Below, piece by piece: positions 1 through 8,488 of a stretch of DNA of 32,688 bases. Numbering within the stretch: the first letter of the stretch is position 1; every line of letters begins with the position of its first letter. Made by a program: the position numbers and the translations under genes. Source of the DNA: CAYUNW01 sp964446235 (lineage in GTDB: Bacteria; Patescibacteriota; Microgenomatia; 2-02-FULL-39-11); contig CAYUNW010000011.1 in assembly GCA_964446235.1 (NCBI GenBank), positions 1 through 32,688 on the forward strand. The letters are read 5' to 3'. The notes beneath the pieces were generated by a model, which did not search any database, was not told where the DNA came from, and was given only the letters and a program-made list of their open reading frames with translations.

Positions 1-29
1 AGGTCAGACCGATGAGTGATACTGTCAGC
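1..29. repeat. Degenerate heptamer array at window edge
   Basis: Four consecutive 7-base units can be read: AGGTCAG, ACCGATG, AGTGATA, CTGTCAG. They are degenerate but use the same words as the arrays at the other end of the window. The array probably continues outside the window. The rest of 30-199 is AT-rich and holds no gene that I can see. Confidence 0.5.
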
Positions 30-199
30 CAAAAAGCAAAAATATAAGAAAAATCCTGCATAATATATAGAGATTAGCGTATAGTGTTTGGTTTATTTTT
101 TCAATACTTTCTAAAAATAACCAGAAATGAACGAAATTAATTTGATTATAGAAAGTTTTTCCATGTTTGAGAAGGGTAGAATTATAGATTTTACGATTG

Positions 200-205
200 T
201 ATAAT
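200..205 (+). promoter_or_regulatory. -10 box of a likely leaderless promoter
   Basis: A perfect TATAAT ends 6 nt before the ATG at 212, so transcription would begin at or next to the start codon. No convincing -35 lies at 16-18 nt spacing, and no Shine-Dalgarno sequence precedes the ATG. Both facts fit a leaderless mRNA. Confidence 0.5.
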
Positions 206-211
206 TAGCCC

Positions 212-799
212 ATGAAAAAACAGGTAATCAAAGTCGGTTTCGATTTTGACGGTGTTATCGCATACAATCCTTTCAGGATTATCAGATTTCCCGTGTCGTT
301 TGTGAAAAAAAAGTTATTGAAAGTGAAAAAACTGAAATTTTTCCATCCGAAAAATGAGTTTGAAAGAATAGTTTGGCTTCTTCTGCATGAATCAAGTTTA
401 ATTACTTCCAAGGGGACGAAAGGGATTTTGAAAGATCTAATAGACGAAAATATTATCGAAGCTCATTTGATAACCGCCAGGTATAAATATTTGGAGAATC
501 ATTTATATAAATTTCTAGATAGACACCAAATCAAGGAATACTTTTCATCCATTCATATCAATCAAAAAGATGAACAACCGCATTTATTTAAGGAGAAGAC
601 AATTAAAAAATTGGATTTAGATTATTTCATTGAAGATAATCTTGATATTGTCTTGCATCTTAAAAACATCAAAGATACCAAAGTGCTATGGATTTATAAT
701 ATTTTGGATAGGTTCCATGAATATGAATACAAATTTCCCTATTTGGAAAAAGCATTAGTTCATATAAAAACCAATCATCTACCTAAAAAGAAAAAATGA
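212..799 (+). CDS. HAD-superfamily phosphatase-like protein
   Basis: This 195-residue soluble protein carries the HAD signature in order: DFDGV near residues 11-15 (nucleophile and acid-base Asp), a motif II-like LITAR at 86-90, and an acidic IEDN at 140-143 that fits motif IV. HAD enzymes transfer phosphate through an aspartyl-phosphate. The substrate cannot be told; the spacing resembles small 5'-nucleotidase or sugar-phosphatase-like members. It has no signal peptide or membrane segment. Its TGA stop overlaps the ATG of the downstream glycosyltransferase (ATGA), so the two are translationally coupled and a role in sugar-phosphate metabolism for the glycan cluster is plausible. The ATG is preceded by TATAAT 6 nt away and has no ribosome-binding site. 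Confidence 0.72.
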   Translation: MKKQVIKVGFDFDGVIAYNPFRIIRFPVSFVKKKLLKVKKLKFFHPKNEFERIVWLLLHESSLITSKGTKGILKDLIDENIIEAHLITARYKYLENHLYKFLDRHQIKEYFSSIHINQKDEQPHLFKEKTIKKLDLDYFIEDNLDIVLHLKNIKDTKVLWIYNILDRFHEYEYKFPYLEKALVHIKTNHLPKKKK

Positions 800-1941
800 A
801 AATAGTATCTTCAATAAGTTTTTACCATCCTTACATGTCAGGTTTGAGCCTGCATGCAAAAAGGTTGAATGAGAATTTGGCCTCAAGAAGCTATCAGGTG
901 ACCGTTTTGACAAACAAGCATAATAATAGGCTAAAATCAAGAGAAATTATAAACAAGGTGATTGTTTTAAGATCGAAACCGTTTGCAAAAATCAGCAAAG
1001 GATTTTTATCTTTGGATTTTGTTTTACAGTCAATCAAACAAATCAGAAATTGTGATGCTGTAATAATCAACTTACCGCAATTTGAAGGAGTTATAACAGC
1101 TTTGGTTGGTAGGATATTTGGTAAAAAAGTCATATGTATCTATCATTGTGAAGTCATATTGCCCGAAAGTTTAGTCAATAATTGGATATCGAGAATATTA
1201 TCCTGGTCAAATATCAGTTCTATGGTGTTGTCTGATAAAGTAGTGACTTATACAAAAGACTTTGCAGATAATTCAAAAATACTTTCCTTTTTCAAGGATA
1301 AAATATCATATATTTATCCTCCTGTAATTGCGCTTAATACCGATAAAAGAATAAAAAACTTGTTCAGTAAGAAAATAAGAAATAAACCAAAATATATACT
1401 TGGTGTAGCCGCAAGGTTGGCCAGCGAAAAAGGTCTGGAGTATTTATTCGAAGCAATTGCTGATATTTCTGAAAAACTTAAAACCAATTCTTCACAATTG
1501 AAAATACTAATTGCAGGTTCATTAGATCCGGTAGGAGAGGAAAAATATAAAAAAAAGATCATGAAACTGGTGGAGAAATTTAAAGAGAATATAATATTTT
1601 TTGATGAAATAAAGGATAGTGATATGGGTTCTTTCTATTCGCTTTTGGATGTTTTGGTGTTGCCAAGCATTAATTCCACGGAGGCTTTCGGAATGGTACA
1701 GATAGAAGCGATGATGTTGGGAGTGCCGGTGGTAGCAAGTAATTTGCCGGGAGTCAGAGTGGCAATTGAAAAAACCGGCATGGGTATACTGGTAACTCCC
1801 AAAAACCCGAAAGAACTTGCAGAAGCAATATATAAGGTTTTACAAAACAAAGACAAATATTTCTGTAACAAAGAAAATATTTTGGCAGAATTTTCAATCA
1901 GAAAAGTAGTCGATAATTATGAAAGAATTATCAAAAATTAA
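796..1941 (+). CDS. GT-B glycosyltransferase, family 4 type
   Basis: The protein has 381 residues, normal for GT4. The N-terminal half has the family 4 acceptor-domain look, with SxxxPYMSGLSLHAKRL near the start. The C-terminal half has a donor-binding Rossmann fold beginning at GVAARLASEKGLEYL and the diagnostic motif EAFGMVQIEAMMLGVPVVAS, whose two glutamates contact the nucleotide-sugar. It should move a sugar from a nucleotide donor to a lipid- or glycan-linked acceptor at the cytoplasmic membrane. It overlaps the HAD gene by 4 nt and the next methyltransferase by 23 nt, so it belongs to one operon. The donor sugar cannot be predicted from sequence alone. Confidence 0.88.
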   Translation: MKIVSSISFYHPYMSGLSLHAKRLNENLASRSYQVTVLTNKHNNRLKSREIINKVIVLRSKPFAKISKGFLSLDFVLQSIKQIRNCDAVIINLPQFEGVITALVGRIFGKKVICIYHCEVILPESLVNNWISRILSWSNISSMVLSDKVVTYTKDFADNSKILSFFKDKISYIYPPVIALNTDKRIKNLFSKKIRNKPKYILGVAARLASEKGLEYLFEAIADISEKLKTNSSQLKILIAGSLDPVGEEKYKKKIMKLVEKFKENIIFFDEIKDSDMGSFYSLLDVLVLPSINSTEAFGMVQIEAMMLGVPVVASNLPGVRVAIEKTGMGILVTPKNPKELAEAIYKVLQNKDKYFCNKENILAEFSIRKVVDNYERIIKN

Positions 1942-2743
1942 GCCGGATTTAAAATATTTTCTGAAAGAATATCTCAAAGAAAGACCTTTATTTCTTTCTT
2001 TGATAAGAGCTAAAGAAGCTTTTCTATTTCAGAAATACATGCCATTAAAAAAAGCAGCGCTTGATTTTGGTTGCGGGGACGGATATTTTGCCAAAATTAC
2101 ACTTGCAAATAAATCCAAAATCCAAAAACCAAAATCCAAAGAAGCGGTAAAAATTGATATTGGGTTGGATTTACAAGAGAGCAGGATTGAAGAAGCTAGA
2201 AAACAGAATATTTATAAAAAACTGGTAACCTATGATGGACGGAAAATTCCTTATCCGGACGGTTCATTTAAAACGGTCATATCAAACTGTGTTTTGGAAC
2301 ATATTCCGGATTTAAAGAACAGTTTGAAAGAAATTTACCGTATTCTGAAACCAAAAGGTTTATTTATTACAAGTGTAGCAACCGATAATTGGGAGGAGTA
2401 TCTTTTCGGCAGTTTGCTTTTGGGAGATTTATACAAGAAATGGATGAGACAAAAACAGGTACATATAAACTTATATAGCGAAAAAAAGTGGACCGAAGTA
2501 TTTGAATCCGTAGGTTTTGAAGTCATCGAAAAAACCGGTTACCTTCATAAAAATGCCGTTAGATGGATTGATATTTTGCATTATCTGTCTTTATCCAGTT
2601 TATTTACTTACAAATTATTCAACAGATGGGTGCTGTTTCCGCAAAAGAACTGGTATTTCTTATACGATATTTTGGAAAAAACAATCAAAGATGACTTGCC
2701 GGCAAAAAAGGGAGGAAATATCTTTTTTGCTTTGAAAAAATAA
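1919..2743 (+). CDS. Class I SAM-dependent methyltransferase
   Basis: This 274-residue protein has motif I ALDFGCGDGYF (about residues 43-53), an acidic motif II region in IGLDLQ, and the motif IV/post region SNCVLEHIPDLKNSLKEIYRILKPKGLF. This is the Methyltransf_11 pattern. Likely substrates are sugars or lipids of the envelope glycan, judged from its neighbours. Between motif I and the second strand lies a lysine-rich stretch (residues about 65-74) encoded by four tandem copies of the 7-mer AAATCCA or its variant. This looks like an expansion tolerated in a surface loop. The start overlaps the preceding GT gene by 23 nt. Confidence 0.85.
   Translation: MKELSKIKPDLKYFLKEYLKERPLFLSLIRAKEAFLFQKYMPLKKAALDFGCGDGYFAKITLANKSKIQKPKSKEAVKIDIGLDLQESRIEEARKQNIYKKLVTYDGRKIPYPDGSFKTVISNCVLEHIPDLKNSLKEIYRILKPKGLFITSVATDNWEEYLFGSLLLGDLYKKWMRQKQVHINLYSEKKWTEVFESVGFEVIEKTGYLHKNAVRWIDILHYLSLSSLFTYKLFNRWVLFPQKNWYFLYDILEKTIKDDLPAKKGGNIFFALKK
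2111..2138 (+). repeat. In-frame heptamer array inside methyltransferase gene
   Basis: Three copies of AAATCCA and one AAAACCA lie head to tail, 28 nt with exact 7-nt period. They encode a Lys/Ser/Gln/Pro-rich loop between two conserved methyltransferase motifs. Confidence 0.85.
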
Positions 2744-2751
2744 AAAAGTAC

Positions 2752-4269
2752 ATGAAAAAAGAAAAGATTTTATTACTTTTGGTGATCATTTTTTATCTGA
2801 TTGTTTCTATATTTAAAATAGATAACCTACCGGGTGAATGGTATGGAGACATATCGGATGTAAATGATTATGTAGCAAGTATCAATAATGGGAAGTTGCC
2901 AATATTATATTTCAATAGTGTCGGGCCATTGTATTTTTATCTAATTGCGCCAATTGTAAAATTTACTTCAAACCGTTATCTGACTTATAAATTAACTGCA
3001 GTTTTTTTTGGCCTGTTGACCGTAATTACTGTTTATTTCATAGGAAAAGAAGCGGAAAGTAAAAAATTAGGGTTAATTTCTGCTTTAGTTGCCGCGTTTT
3101 CCTTTTGGTTGCTTGTATTTGCTAGATTAGGCAACTTACATGCGGGAGTGATGTTTCACAGCGCGCTTTTTTTTCTGATGCTAGTGAAATATTATAAAAG
3201 TCAAAAAATTATATTTTTATCTATTGCAGGCGTATTGGCCGGATCGGGTCTGGCCAATTATGCAGCGACTTTTATCTATCCTTTGATATTTGTGATATTC
3301 ACCGTCTTTTTTTATATATTTTTACCAATAAAAAGAAAAATGGATATTTTTTTAGCATTGATTTTCTTAATCCCGTTTTTTTTATATTTCTTTCATGTTT
3401 ACAAGACTCAGGAATATATTTTTTCCAAAGGATATATCGGCAGTAAATTATATAAAGAAAATATGGATTGGAACATGATGATACAGACAACCATTCGATA
3501 CTTTGGAAAAATGATGAATATGTTTTTCCAAAAAGGTGATGTCGTATTCAGATCAAATGTGCCCGGCACTCCACATCTTGATAAAATTTCAGCAGTAATC
3601 TTTATAGGTGGCACGGTGTTTTGGTTATTGAAAAAGGATAGAACCATAATTTTGCTGTTTTCGGTGACTTTTTTACTATTACTTATACCATCAATAATGC
3701 CTTTGATACCTCAAGCGGAGGTGCCGAGCATGAGTCGGACGGTAAGCTTATTACCTTTATTATCCTTATTGATTGGGGGTGGATGGTATGAGGCTATCAA
3801 AAAAATAAAACGGAGAGAGATATTTATATTTGTAAGTATCCTATTTATATTATCCTGTTATTTGAATTTAAATAAATATTTTGTTTTATACCCCAACACT
3901 TTACCAAACAGAAATACGGCTTATGGCAGGATAATTGCCGAATATATAAACAATTTGTCACTGTCAAGCCAGAAATTTGTAGTTTCATGTTGTTGGGGGG
4001 AATGGGGTCAGCCGGAACCTAAAGCAATAATTTCCCAAGTTGATAGTCCGGAGAATATCAGATTTATCGAAACTATTGATGAAAACAATTATTACTGTCA
4101 AAATTACCATACTAAGCTTAGTCTTTATAAAGAGATTATTTTTATAGTCAGTCCGAATAAAAAAGAAGATATTGTAAAGATAAAAGCCTGTTTTAATAGC
4201 GGAGAGGAAAAAATGCTTACGGCAAATGGTTTTGAAGTTGCCTGGGTTTATAAATTAAATTCAAAATGA
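2752..4269 (+). CDS. GT-C type membrane glycosyltransferase (GT39/PMT_2-like)
   Basis: The 505-residue protein begins with a transmembrane helix followed by an extracytoplasmic loop with acidic residues (GEWYGDISD), the place where GT-C enzymes keep their catalytic Asp/Glu. About ten or more hydrophobic helices follow and a soluble C-terminal tail of roughly 120 residues. GT-C enzymes take sugars from polyprenyl-phosphate donors on the outer face of the membrane. Family assignment rests on topology and first-loop acidity, not on a strict signature, so the acceptor is unknown. It lies 8 nt after one methyltransferase gene and overlaps the next by 4 nt (ATGA). Confidence 0.75.
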   Translation: MKKEKILLLLVIIFYLIVSIFKIDNLPGEWYGDISDVNDYVASINNGKLPILYFNSVGPLYFYLIAPIVKFTSNRYLTYKLTAVFFGLLTVITVYFIGKEAESKKLGLISALVAAFSFWLLVFARLGNLHAGVMFHSALFFLMLVKYYKSQKIIFLSIAGVLAGSGLANYAATFIYPLIFVIFTVFFYIFLPIKRKMDIFLALIFLIPFFLYFFHVYKTQEYIFSKGYIGSKLYKENMDWNMMIQTTIRYFGKMMNMFFQKGDVVFRSNVPGTPHLDKISAVIFIGGTVFWLLKKDRTIILLFSVTFLLLLIPSIMPLIPQAEVPSMSRTVSLLPLLSLLIGGGWYEAIKKIKRREIFIFVSILFILSCYLNLNKYFVLYPNTLPNRNTAYGRIIAEYINNLSLSSQKFVVSCCWGEWGQPEPKAIISQVDSPENIRFIETIDENNYYCQNYHTKLSLYKEIIFIVSPNKKEDIVKIKACFNSGEEKMLTANGFEVAWVYKLNSK

Positions 4270-4997
4270 AACCTAAAAATACAAAATACCGTAATCATGT
4301 AAATGATTTCGGTTTTAAAGAGCTTTATATCGGTAAAGTCTATGCCGAGTGGATATTTTCCATAATTACTCCTTTTCTAGGCAAAAAAATATTGGAAATC
4401 GGAAGCGGAATAGGTGCCATGTTTGAGCATTATCCACAGTCATCATATCTTATCCAGTCGGATATAAATAATTCTTATCTGGAGGTGATCTCCGAAAGGT
4501 TTAAAGATCAGCGGCAGTTTAGGACAATGCTTTTGGATATAACAAAGCTTGATGCAAATAAATTGAAAAGACTGCAGTTGGAGAAAATCGATACTGCTGT
4601 TCTGATAAACGTTTTAGAGCATATAAAAAACGATAGGTTGGCTTTGAAAAATATCCATAATTTACTTATAAAAAACGGCCGGATAGTTCTGTTTGTGCCG
4701 GCATTACCGTTTTTGTATGGCTCGCTTGATAAGGCATTTGACCATTACCGTAGGTATACACGTAAAGAAATTATTGAAAAAGCTGAGATTGCGGGGTTTA
4801 CTGTAGAATATATCAGATATTTCAATTTTGTCGGTATAATCTGGTGGACAATTGCCGGAAAGATTTTGCGCAAAAAAAATCTGCCCAGAACAACGGGATT
4901 ATTGCTTCGGATAGTGGTGCCTGTTTTAGCAGTTATAGAAAAGTATATCCGTATTCCTATCGGGCAGTCGATTATTATGGTTGGGAAGAAAACGTAA
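4266..4997 (+). CDS. Class I SAM-dependent methyltransferase
   Basis: This 243-residue protein has motif I KILEIGSGIGAMFEHY, the DINN acidic strand end, and the motif IV region AVLINVLEHIKNDRLALKNIHNLL. It then has the segment VPALPFLYGSLDKAFDHYRRY, typical of methyltransferases found in glycan clusters that act on sugars or polyprenyl-linked substrates. A hydrophobic C-terminal part (about residues 190-235) may associate with the membrane. It is translationally coupled to the upstream GT-C gene (ATGA overlap) and its 3' end overlaps that of the convergent gene by 23 nt, with no terminator between them. Confidence 0.85.
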   Translation: MKPKNTKYRNHVNDFGFKELYIGKVYAEWIFSIITPFLGKKILEIGSGIGAMFEHYPQSSYLIQSDINNSYLEVISERFKDQRQFRTMLLDITKLDANKLKRLQLEKIDTAVLINVLEHIKNDRLALKNIHNLLIKNGRIVLFVPALPFLYGSLDKAFDHYRRYTRKEIIEKAEIAGFTVEYIRYFNFVGIIWWTIAGKILRKKNLPRTTGLLLRIVVPVLAVIEKYIRIPIGQSIIMVGKKT

Positions 4998-6555
4998 AGA
5001 AAATGAAAGCCGGTTTACCGTCCGGAGAGTTAATTACTTCCTTTATTTTTATATTTTTGAAGTATTCTTTATCTTTCATCAATTCAAAATCAGATGCAAG
5101 ATTTATGTACAGTGTGTCCTTTTGAGGCGCATTTTCGTCCAACCAATCGCTGATTTTCGCCATTCTCACTCTCTCTCTTTGATTTTTAAGAAGAAAAAAC
5201 TCTTTATAAATATCAGTCGCGTTTGCATAATCAGGATTCATAATAATATTTTCATATTTATCAATGTAATTTGGAATTTTTGTAAATACTTGTTTGGTAC
5301 CCCATTGCATACCATAAAGACCGTAGTCGGTAAACCAAGTCGGACCGTTTTTCAGAGCGTCAAAAGTCATGGATAAGTTTGCTGTTTGGATAAGTATAAA
5401 AGCAATTACTGATAAGAGAATATATTTATTCCTCCTGATAGTTTTGATAATCAATTTCTCCAGTATTTTTATACCGATACCAAACAATAGACAAAAACTG
5501 ACAATTACAGGCATATTTCTTGTCGGTCCAGGATCAATAAGTACACCACCAAGAGGGGATGTCATTACAAAGATCAGTATAGTTTTATAAACCGGTTTTT
5601 TGAATTTTACTATTGCATAAAACAAACCTAAAATTATTATCGGATAAGACCAGAGTGGCAAATAACCGTAATTTTTCAGGCTGTGCCTGGGGGAATAATA
5701 AGTTTCGTTATAAAAGAAAAGCATTTTGGGATTGAAAGATAAAATATATTTTTCCAAAAATATCTGTGCTTTTTCCATGGTAGGAATATTTTGTTTCAAA
5801 TACGAATTGTATCTGGTAAGGTGGTTGTTTAAGGTGTTTTTGTTTTTATATTGAAATCTGATAAACGGAAGGAAAAGTAGTATTGCTAAAAATATCGTCA
5901 AAAGAGTGACTTTAATTTGCATAAGATGGGTTTTCAAATTTATCAAAAACAGCAATACAAAACTTATAGCTATTACAAACCAGATACCGGCATAGGAATG
6001 AAAAGATAACGCTGCAAAAATCACACTATACAATAACGATAGTTTTTTCCCTTTTAAAAAACGTAAATAGAGGTATAAAAAGGCGGCAAAAAAAGATGAA
6101 GCAATTACTGTTTCAAATCCTGTTCTGGAGTGAAGGAAAAAAACTGAAGCACCAGCCAAAAAAGCAATAGCCAGCCAATAATTATTTATCATGAAGAGAT
6201 TTTTATAAATTAGAGCGCAAAAGAGACTTCCCAAAAGGGTGATAAGCACCGAAGTTAGTCTGACAGACCAGATATTTTTACCAAAAAATATGACAAAGGG
6301 GATATTCAAATAGATGCTGGTTCCAAGATTGTAATTGAAAAAATTCCTCATCTGAACAGGCAGGAAAGTGCCGGTTTCATCTTTGAAGTCGTTGTTTACA
6401 AGTTGTTCCGCTTTGACCGCCTGAATTGCTTCATCGGAGAAAAAATATATGGGGAAATCCTCGATTTTGTAGATTCGTGTAAATAAATATATAAATACCG
6501 ATAATAAAAATAATATTTTATAAAAAACAATTTTTCGGTGATTTTTTTTCGACAT
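4975..6555 (-). CDS. GT-C type membrane glycosyltransferase (GT39/PMT_2-like)
   Basis: The protein has 526 residues. Helix 1 is followed by a loop containing FFSDEAIQAVKAEQL, which matches the GT39-type Asp-Glu catalytic loop. Later comes HSRTGFETVIASSF, a conserved second periplasmic motif of such enzymes, then many transmembrane helices and a soluble C-terminal domain of about 120 residues. It should use a polyprenyl-phosphate sugar outside the membrane. It is the last gene of the minus-strand cluster that begins near 13148, 23 nt behind the next GT-C gene, and converges on the plus-strand operon with a 23-nt 3' overlap. Confidence 0.8.
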   Translation of the reverse strand: MSKKNHRKIVFYKILFLLSVFIYLFTRIYKIEDFPIYFFSDEAIQAVKAEQLVNNDFKDETGTFLPVQMRNFFNYNLGTSIYLNIPFVIFFGKNIWSVRLTSVLITLLGSLFCALIYKNLFMINNYWLAIAFLAGASVFFLHSRTGFETVIASSFFAAFLYLYLRFLKGKKLSLLYSVIFAALSFHSYAGIWFVIAISFVLLFLINLKTHLMQIKVTLLTIFLAILLFLPFIRFQYKNKNTLNNHLTRYNSYLKQNIPTMEKAQIFLEKYILSFNPKMLFFYNETYYSPRHSLKNYGYLPLWSYPIIILGLFYAIVKFKKPVYKTILIFVMTSPLGGVLIDPGPTRNMPVIVSFCLLFGIGIKILEKLIIKTIRRNKYILLSVIAFILIQTANLSMTFDALKNGPTWFTDYGLYGMQWGTKQVFTKIPNYIDKYENIIMNPDYANATDIYKEFFLLKNQRERVRMAKISDWLDENAPQKDTLYINLASDFELMKDKEYFKNIKIKEVINSPDGKPAFIFFTFSSQP

Positions 6556-6578
6556 TTATTAGAATTTTAAAATTCAAA

Positions 6579-8474
6579 TTAATATCCAATCAAAGTTTTA
6601 TAATCAACTGGCTTGGTTTTTTTGAATATTATCACCTTCGGATGGTCGTAAACCGTAAAGGTTTCATCGGCATAATCGTCTACAAAGCTGATACCGGTTT
6701 GCAAGCATTCCTGAGTATATTTAGCTACAATTCCGTATCTGGCGAACGGAGGAGTGAGACATAATTTTAAAAAAGGCAAAGGTAAATTTGGTCTGGAAGT
6801 AAATTCAGCAATTTTTTCAAAACCAAGTTTTCCTTCAAACAAAAGCTGATAGAATTTGTAGGTGATAGGGTACTTTTCCGGAACGGACATAATTGAGCCG
6901 TATAATCTGTTACTGGTTAAAACGATATAATCTACTTTTTGCAGTTTATTGGTCATATCCAGCCATTTTTCTTTGGTATCGACTCCATACAGAGGAAATT
7001 CCAGATGGGGGTATTTTTCATGGATAAATCCGGGTATCGGCAAGCTCATAGGTAAGCCGTCATCCCAATGTTCTGCCGAAATAATGCTGCCTGAAGGGAT
7101 ATTTTGATACATCCAGATAGACGCTTGTACACGGGAATGAAGGCGGGAATATATCGACATAAAAGACAGGGGATAAATAATTACAAATAACAGATAACAG
7201 ATAACAGATAACAATAATAATTTATAAAATTTGCCTTTTTTAGTTAACCGGATATAAATATTTATGAAAAAGACTGCAGATAATATAGATAAAAATGGAT
7301 AGATCGGGAAGAAGTAACGGAGGGCTTTAACGAACTGTCTTCCTTGATATATAAAAAGAAATACGGACCAGAAAAGACCAAGAAATATAATTACTTCGGA
7401 ATAATGGAAAATTCGCTCCCATTTTTTCCTTATAGTCAATTTCAGATAATAGTATAGAAAGAAAATTACCGATATTATTGCTAACGAACCTAAAGGTAAG
7501 CCAAGTCCCCAGAAAAGCAGGTTTTTCAAAGGGAAAATAAACGGTTTGGTATTTATCCATTGTACGGCAGGTGGGAAAAATCCGCTTTTATCGTTGAATG
7601 ATTCAAGTTGTTTCCAATTGTCCAATATTTTGGGATTTAGGGTGATATCAAAAAGATTAGGATTTGAAAAAAGATACGGTTGGGCAAATCGTATCGTGAA
7701 GTAAGCAAAAAATGCAAAAACAAAGAGATAGAAAGGATACACTTTTTTATTTCCTGATTTCCATAAAGAATAGAAATAACCTACCAAAATAATCGGAGAA
7801 AAATAAACAGCGGATATTTTACTGGCTACAGCCAAACCGAAAGAAATTCCGAGAAGTACTGAAAATGTCAGAATGTATTTGGAATGACGGATGATTTTGA
7901 TAAGGAAATAGAATGATAGAGCTATAAAAAACGTCAGGTATGTATCAACCGCATAAAAATGTGAAAGCTGGATGGAAAGAACAGCACAAGCATAGAAAAA
8001 CATGGCCAGTAAGGGAAACGCGCGCAAGGTGAAGTGTGAGGCATGAAGAAACAGGAGTTCTTTTGTTTTGTTTTCCGTTTTCCGTTTTCCGTTTTCGGCA
8101 ATTTCATAAGCAATTAAGTAAACTAGAATAACCGTGCCTAAATCAAATAGAGCAGATAGTTGTCTGCCAACAATTGTCAGGTTCGAGTAATCACCTTTAT
8201 CAAAAAATTCAGCAATAAGTTTGGTGAAAAAGATGGGAAATGTGCCATAAACAAAAAAATTATGACCTCTGTTTTGGGGGTTCAAAGGTGAGGTGTCGGT
8301 GTTTAAGTATTCCCAATAACTTTCCGGCCAGGAAATGGCGTTTGACACCATAGTCAAAAACCTTTCATCAGGATGCAGGTGCTGACCTTGATCCCAATTG
8401 ACCCCATGAAGACGGAAATATGCAGCTATAGCAATAATTACCAGAAAAAGCAGATAATATATTTTTTTCAGCAT
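6579..8474 (-). CDS. GT-C type membrane glycosyltransferase with three repeat arrays
   Basis: This 631-residue polytopic protein has the GT39-like loop LHPDERFLTM after helix 1 and a soluble C-terminal region with FYQLLFEGKLGFEKIAEF. The upstream GT-C protein (8489-10444) shares that motif, so the two are paralogues that probably arose by duplication. Three heptamer arrays lie in the coding sequence: one gives the hydrophilic GKRKTENKTK loop near residue 130, one lies close by near 143-150, and one encodes part of a membrane helix near 422-431. It starts 14 nt after the preceding gene; GAGAAT before the ATG is a weak ribosome-binding site. Confidence 0.8.
   Translation of the reverse strand: MLKKIYYLLFLVIIAIAAYFRLHGVNWDQGQHLHPDERFLTMVSNAISWPESYWEYLNTDTSPLNPQNRGHNFFVYGTFPIFFTKLIAEFFDKGDYSNLTIVGRQLSALFDLGTVILVYLIAYEIAENGKRKTENKTKELLFLHASHFTLRAFPLLAMFFYACAVLSIQLSHFYAVDTYLTFFIALSFYFLIKIIRHSKYILTFSVLLGISFGLAVASKISAVYFSPIILVGYFYSLWKSGNKKVYPFYLFVFAFFAYFTIRFAQPYLFSNPNLFDITLNPKILDNWKQLESFNDKSGFFPPAVQWINTKPFIFPLKNLLFWGLGLPLGSLAIISVIFFLYYYLKLTIRKKWERIFHYSEVIIFLGLFWSVFLFIYQGRQFVKALRYFFPIYPFLSILSAVFFINIYIRLTKKGKFYKLLLLSVICYLLFVIIYPLSFMSIYSRLHSRVQASIWMYQNIPSGSIISAEHWDDGLPMSLPIPGFIHEKYPHLEFPLYGVDTKEKWLDMTNKLQKVDYIVLTSNRLYGSIMSVPEKYPITYKFYQLLFEGKLGFEKIAEFTSRPNLPLPFLKLCLTPPFARYGIVAKYTQECLQTGISFVDDYADETFTVYDHPKVIIFKKTKPVDYKTLIGY
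7184..7211 (+). repeat. In-frame heptamer array (CAGATAA) inside GT-C gene
   Basis: One CAAATAA and three exact CAGATAA units run head to tail. On the coding strand they read TTATCTG and encode part of a predicted transmembrane helix. The same 7-mer recurs in the noncoding array at 27866-27900. Confidence 0.9.
8026..8046 (+). repeat. Degenerate heptamer array inside GT-C gene
   Basis: Three units AAGGTGA, AGTGTGA and GGCATGA all end in TGA at exact 7-nt spacing. The run lies 24 nt from a second, cleaner array and is within the same coding region. Confidence 0.55.
8071..8098 (+). repeat. In-frame heptamer array (TTTTCCG) inside GT-C gene
   Basis: Three exact copies of TTTTCCG and one TTTTCGG give 28 nt with 7-nt period. 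On the coding strand this makes a Lys/Arg/Glu/Asn-rich loop between two hydrophobic segments. Confidence 0.9.
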
Positions 8475-8488
8475 ATTCTCTATAACAA

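Noticed and set aside
4981..5376. Plus-strand reading frame inside the convergent gene
   Set aside because: It is opposite a well-supported GT-C gene, has no ribosome-binding site and its product has no recognisable feature.
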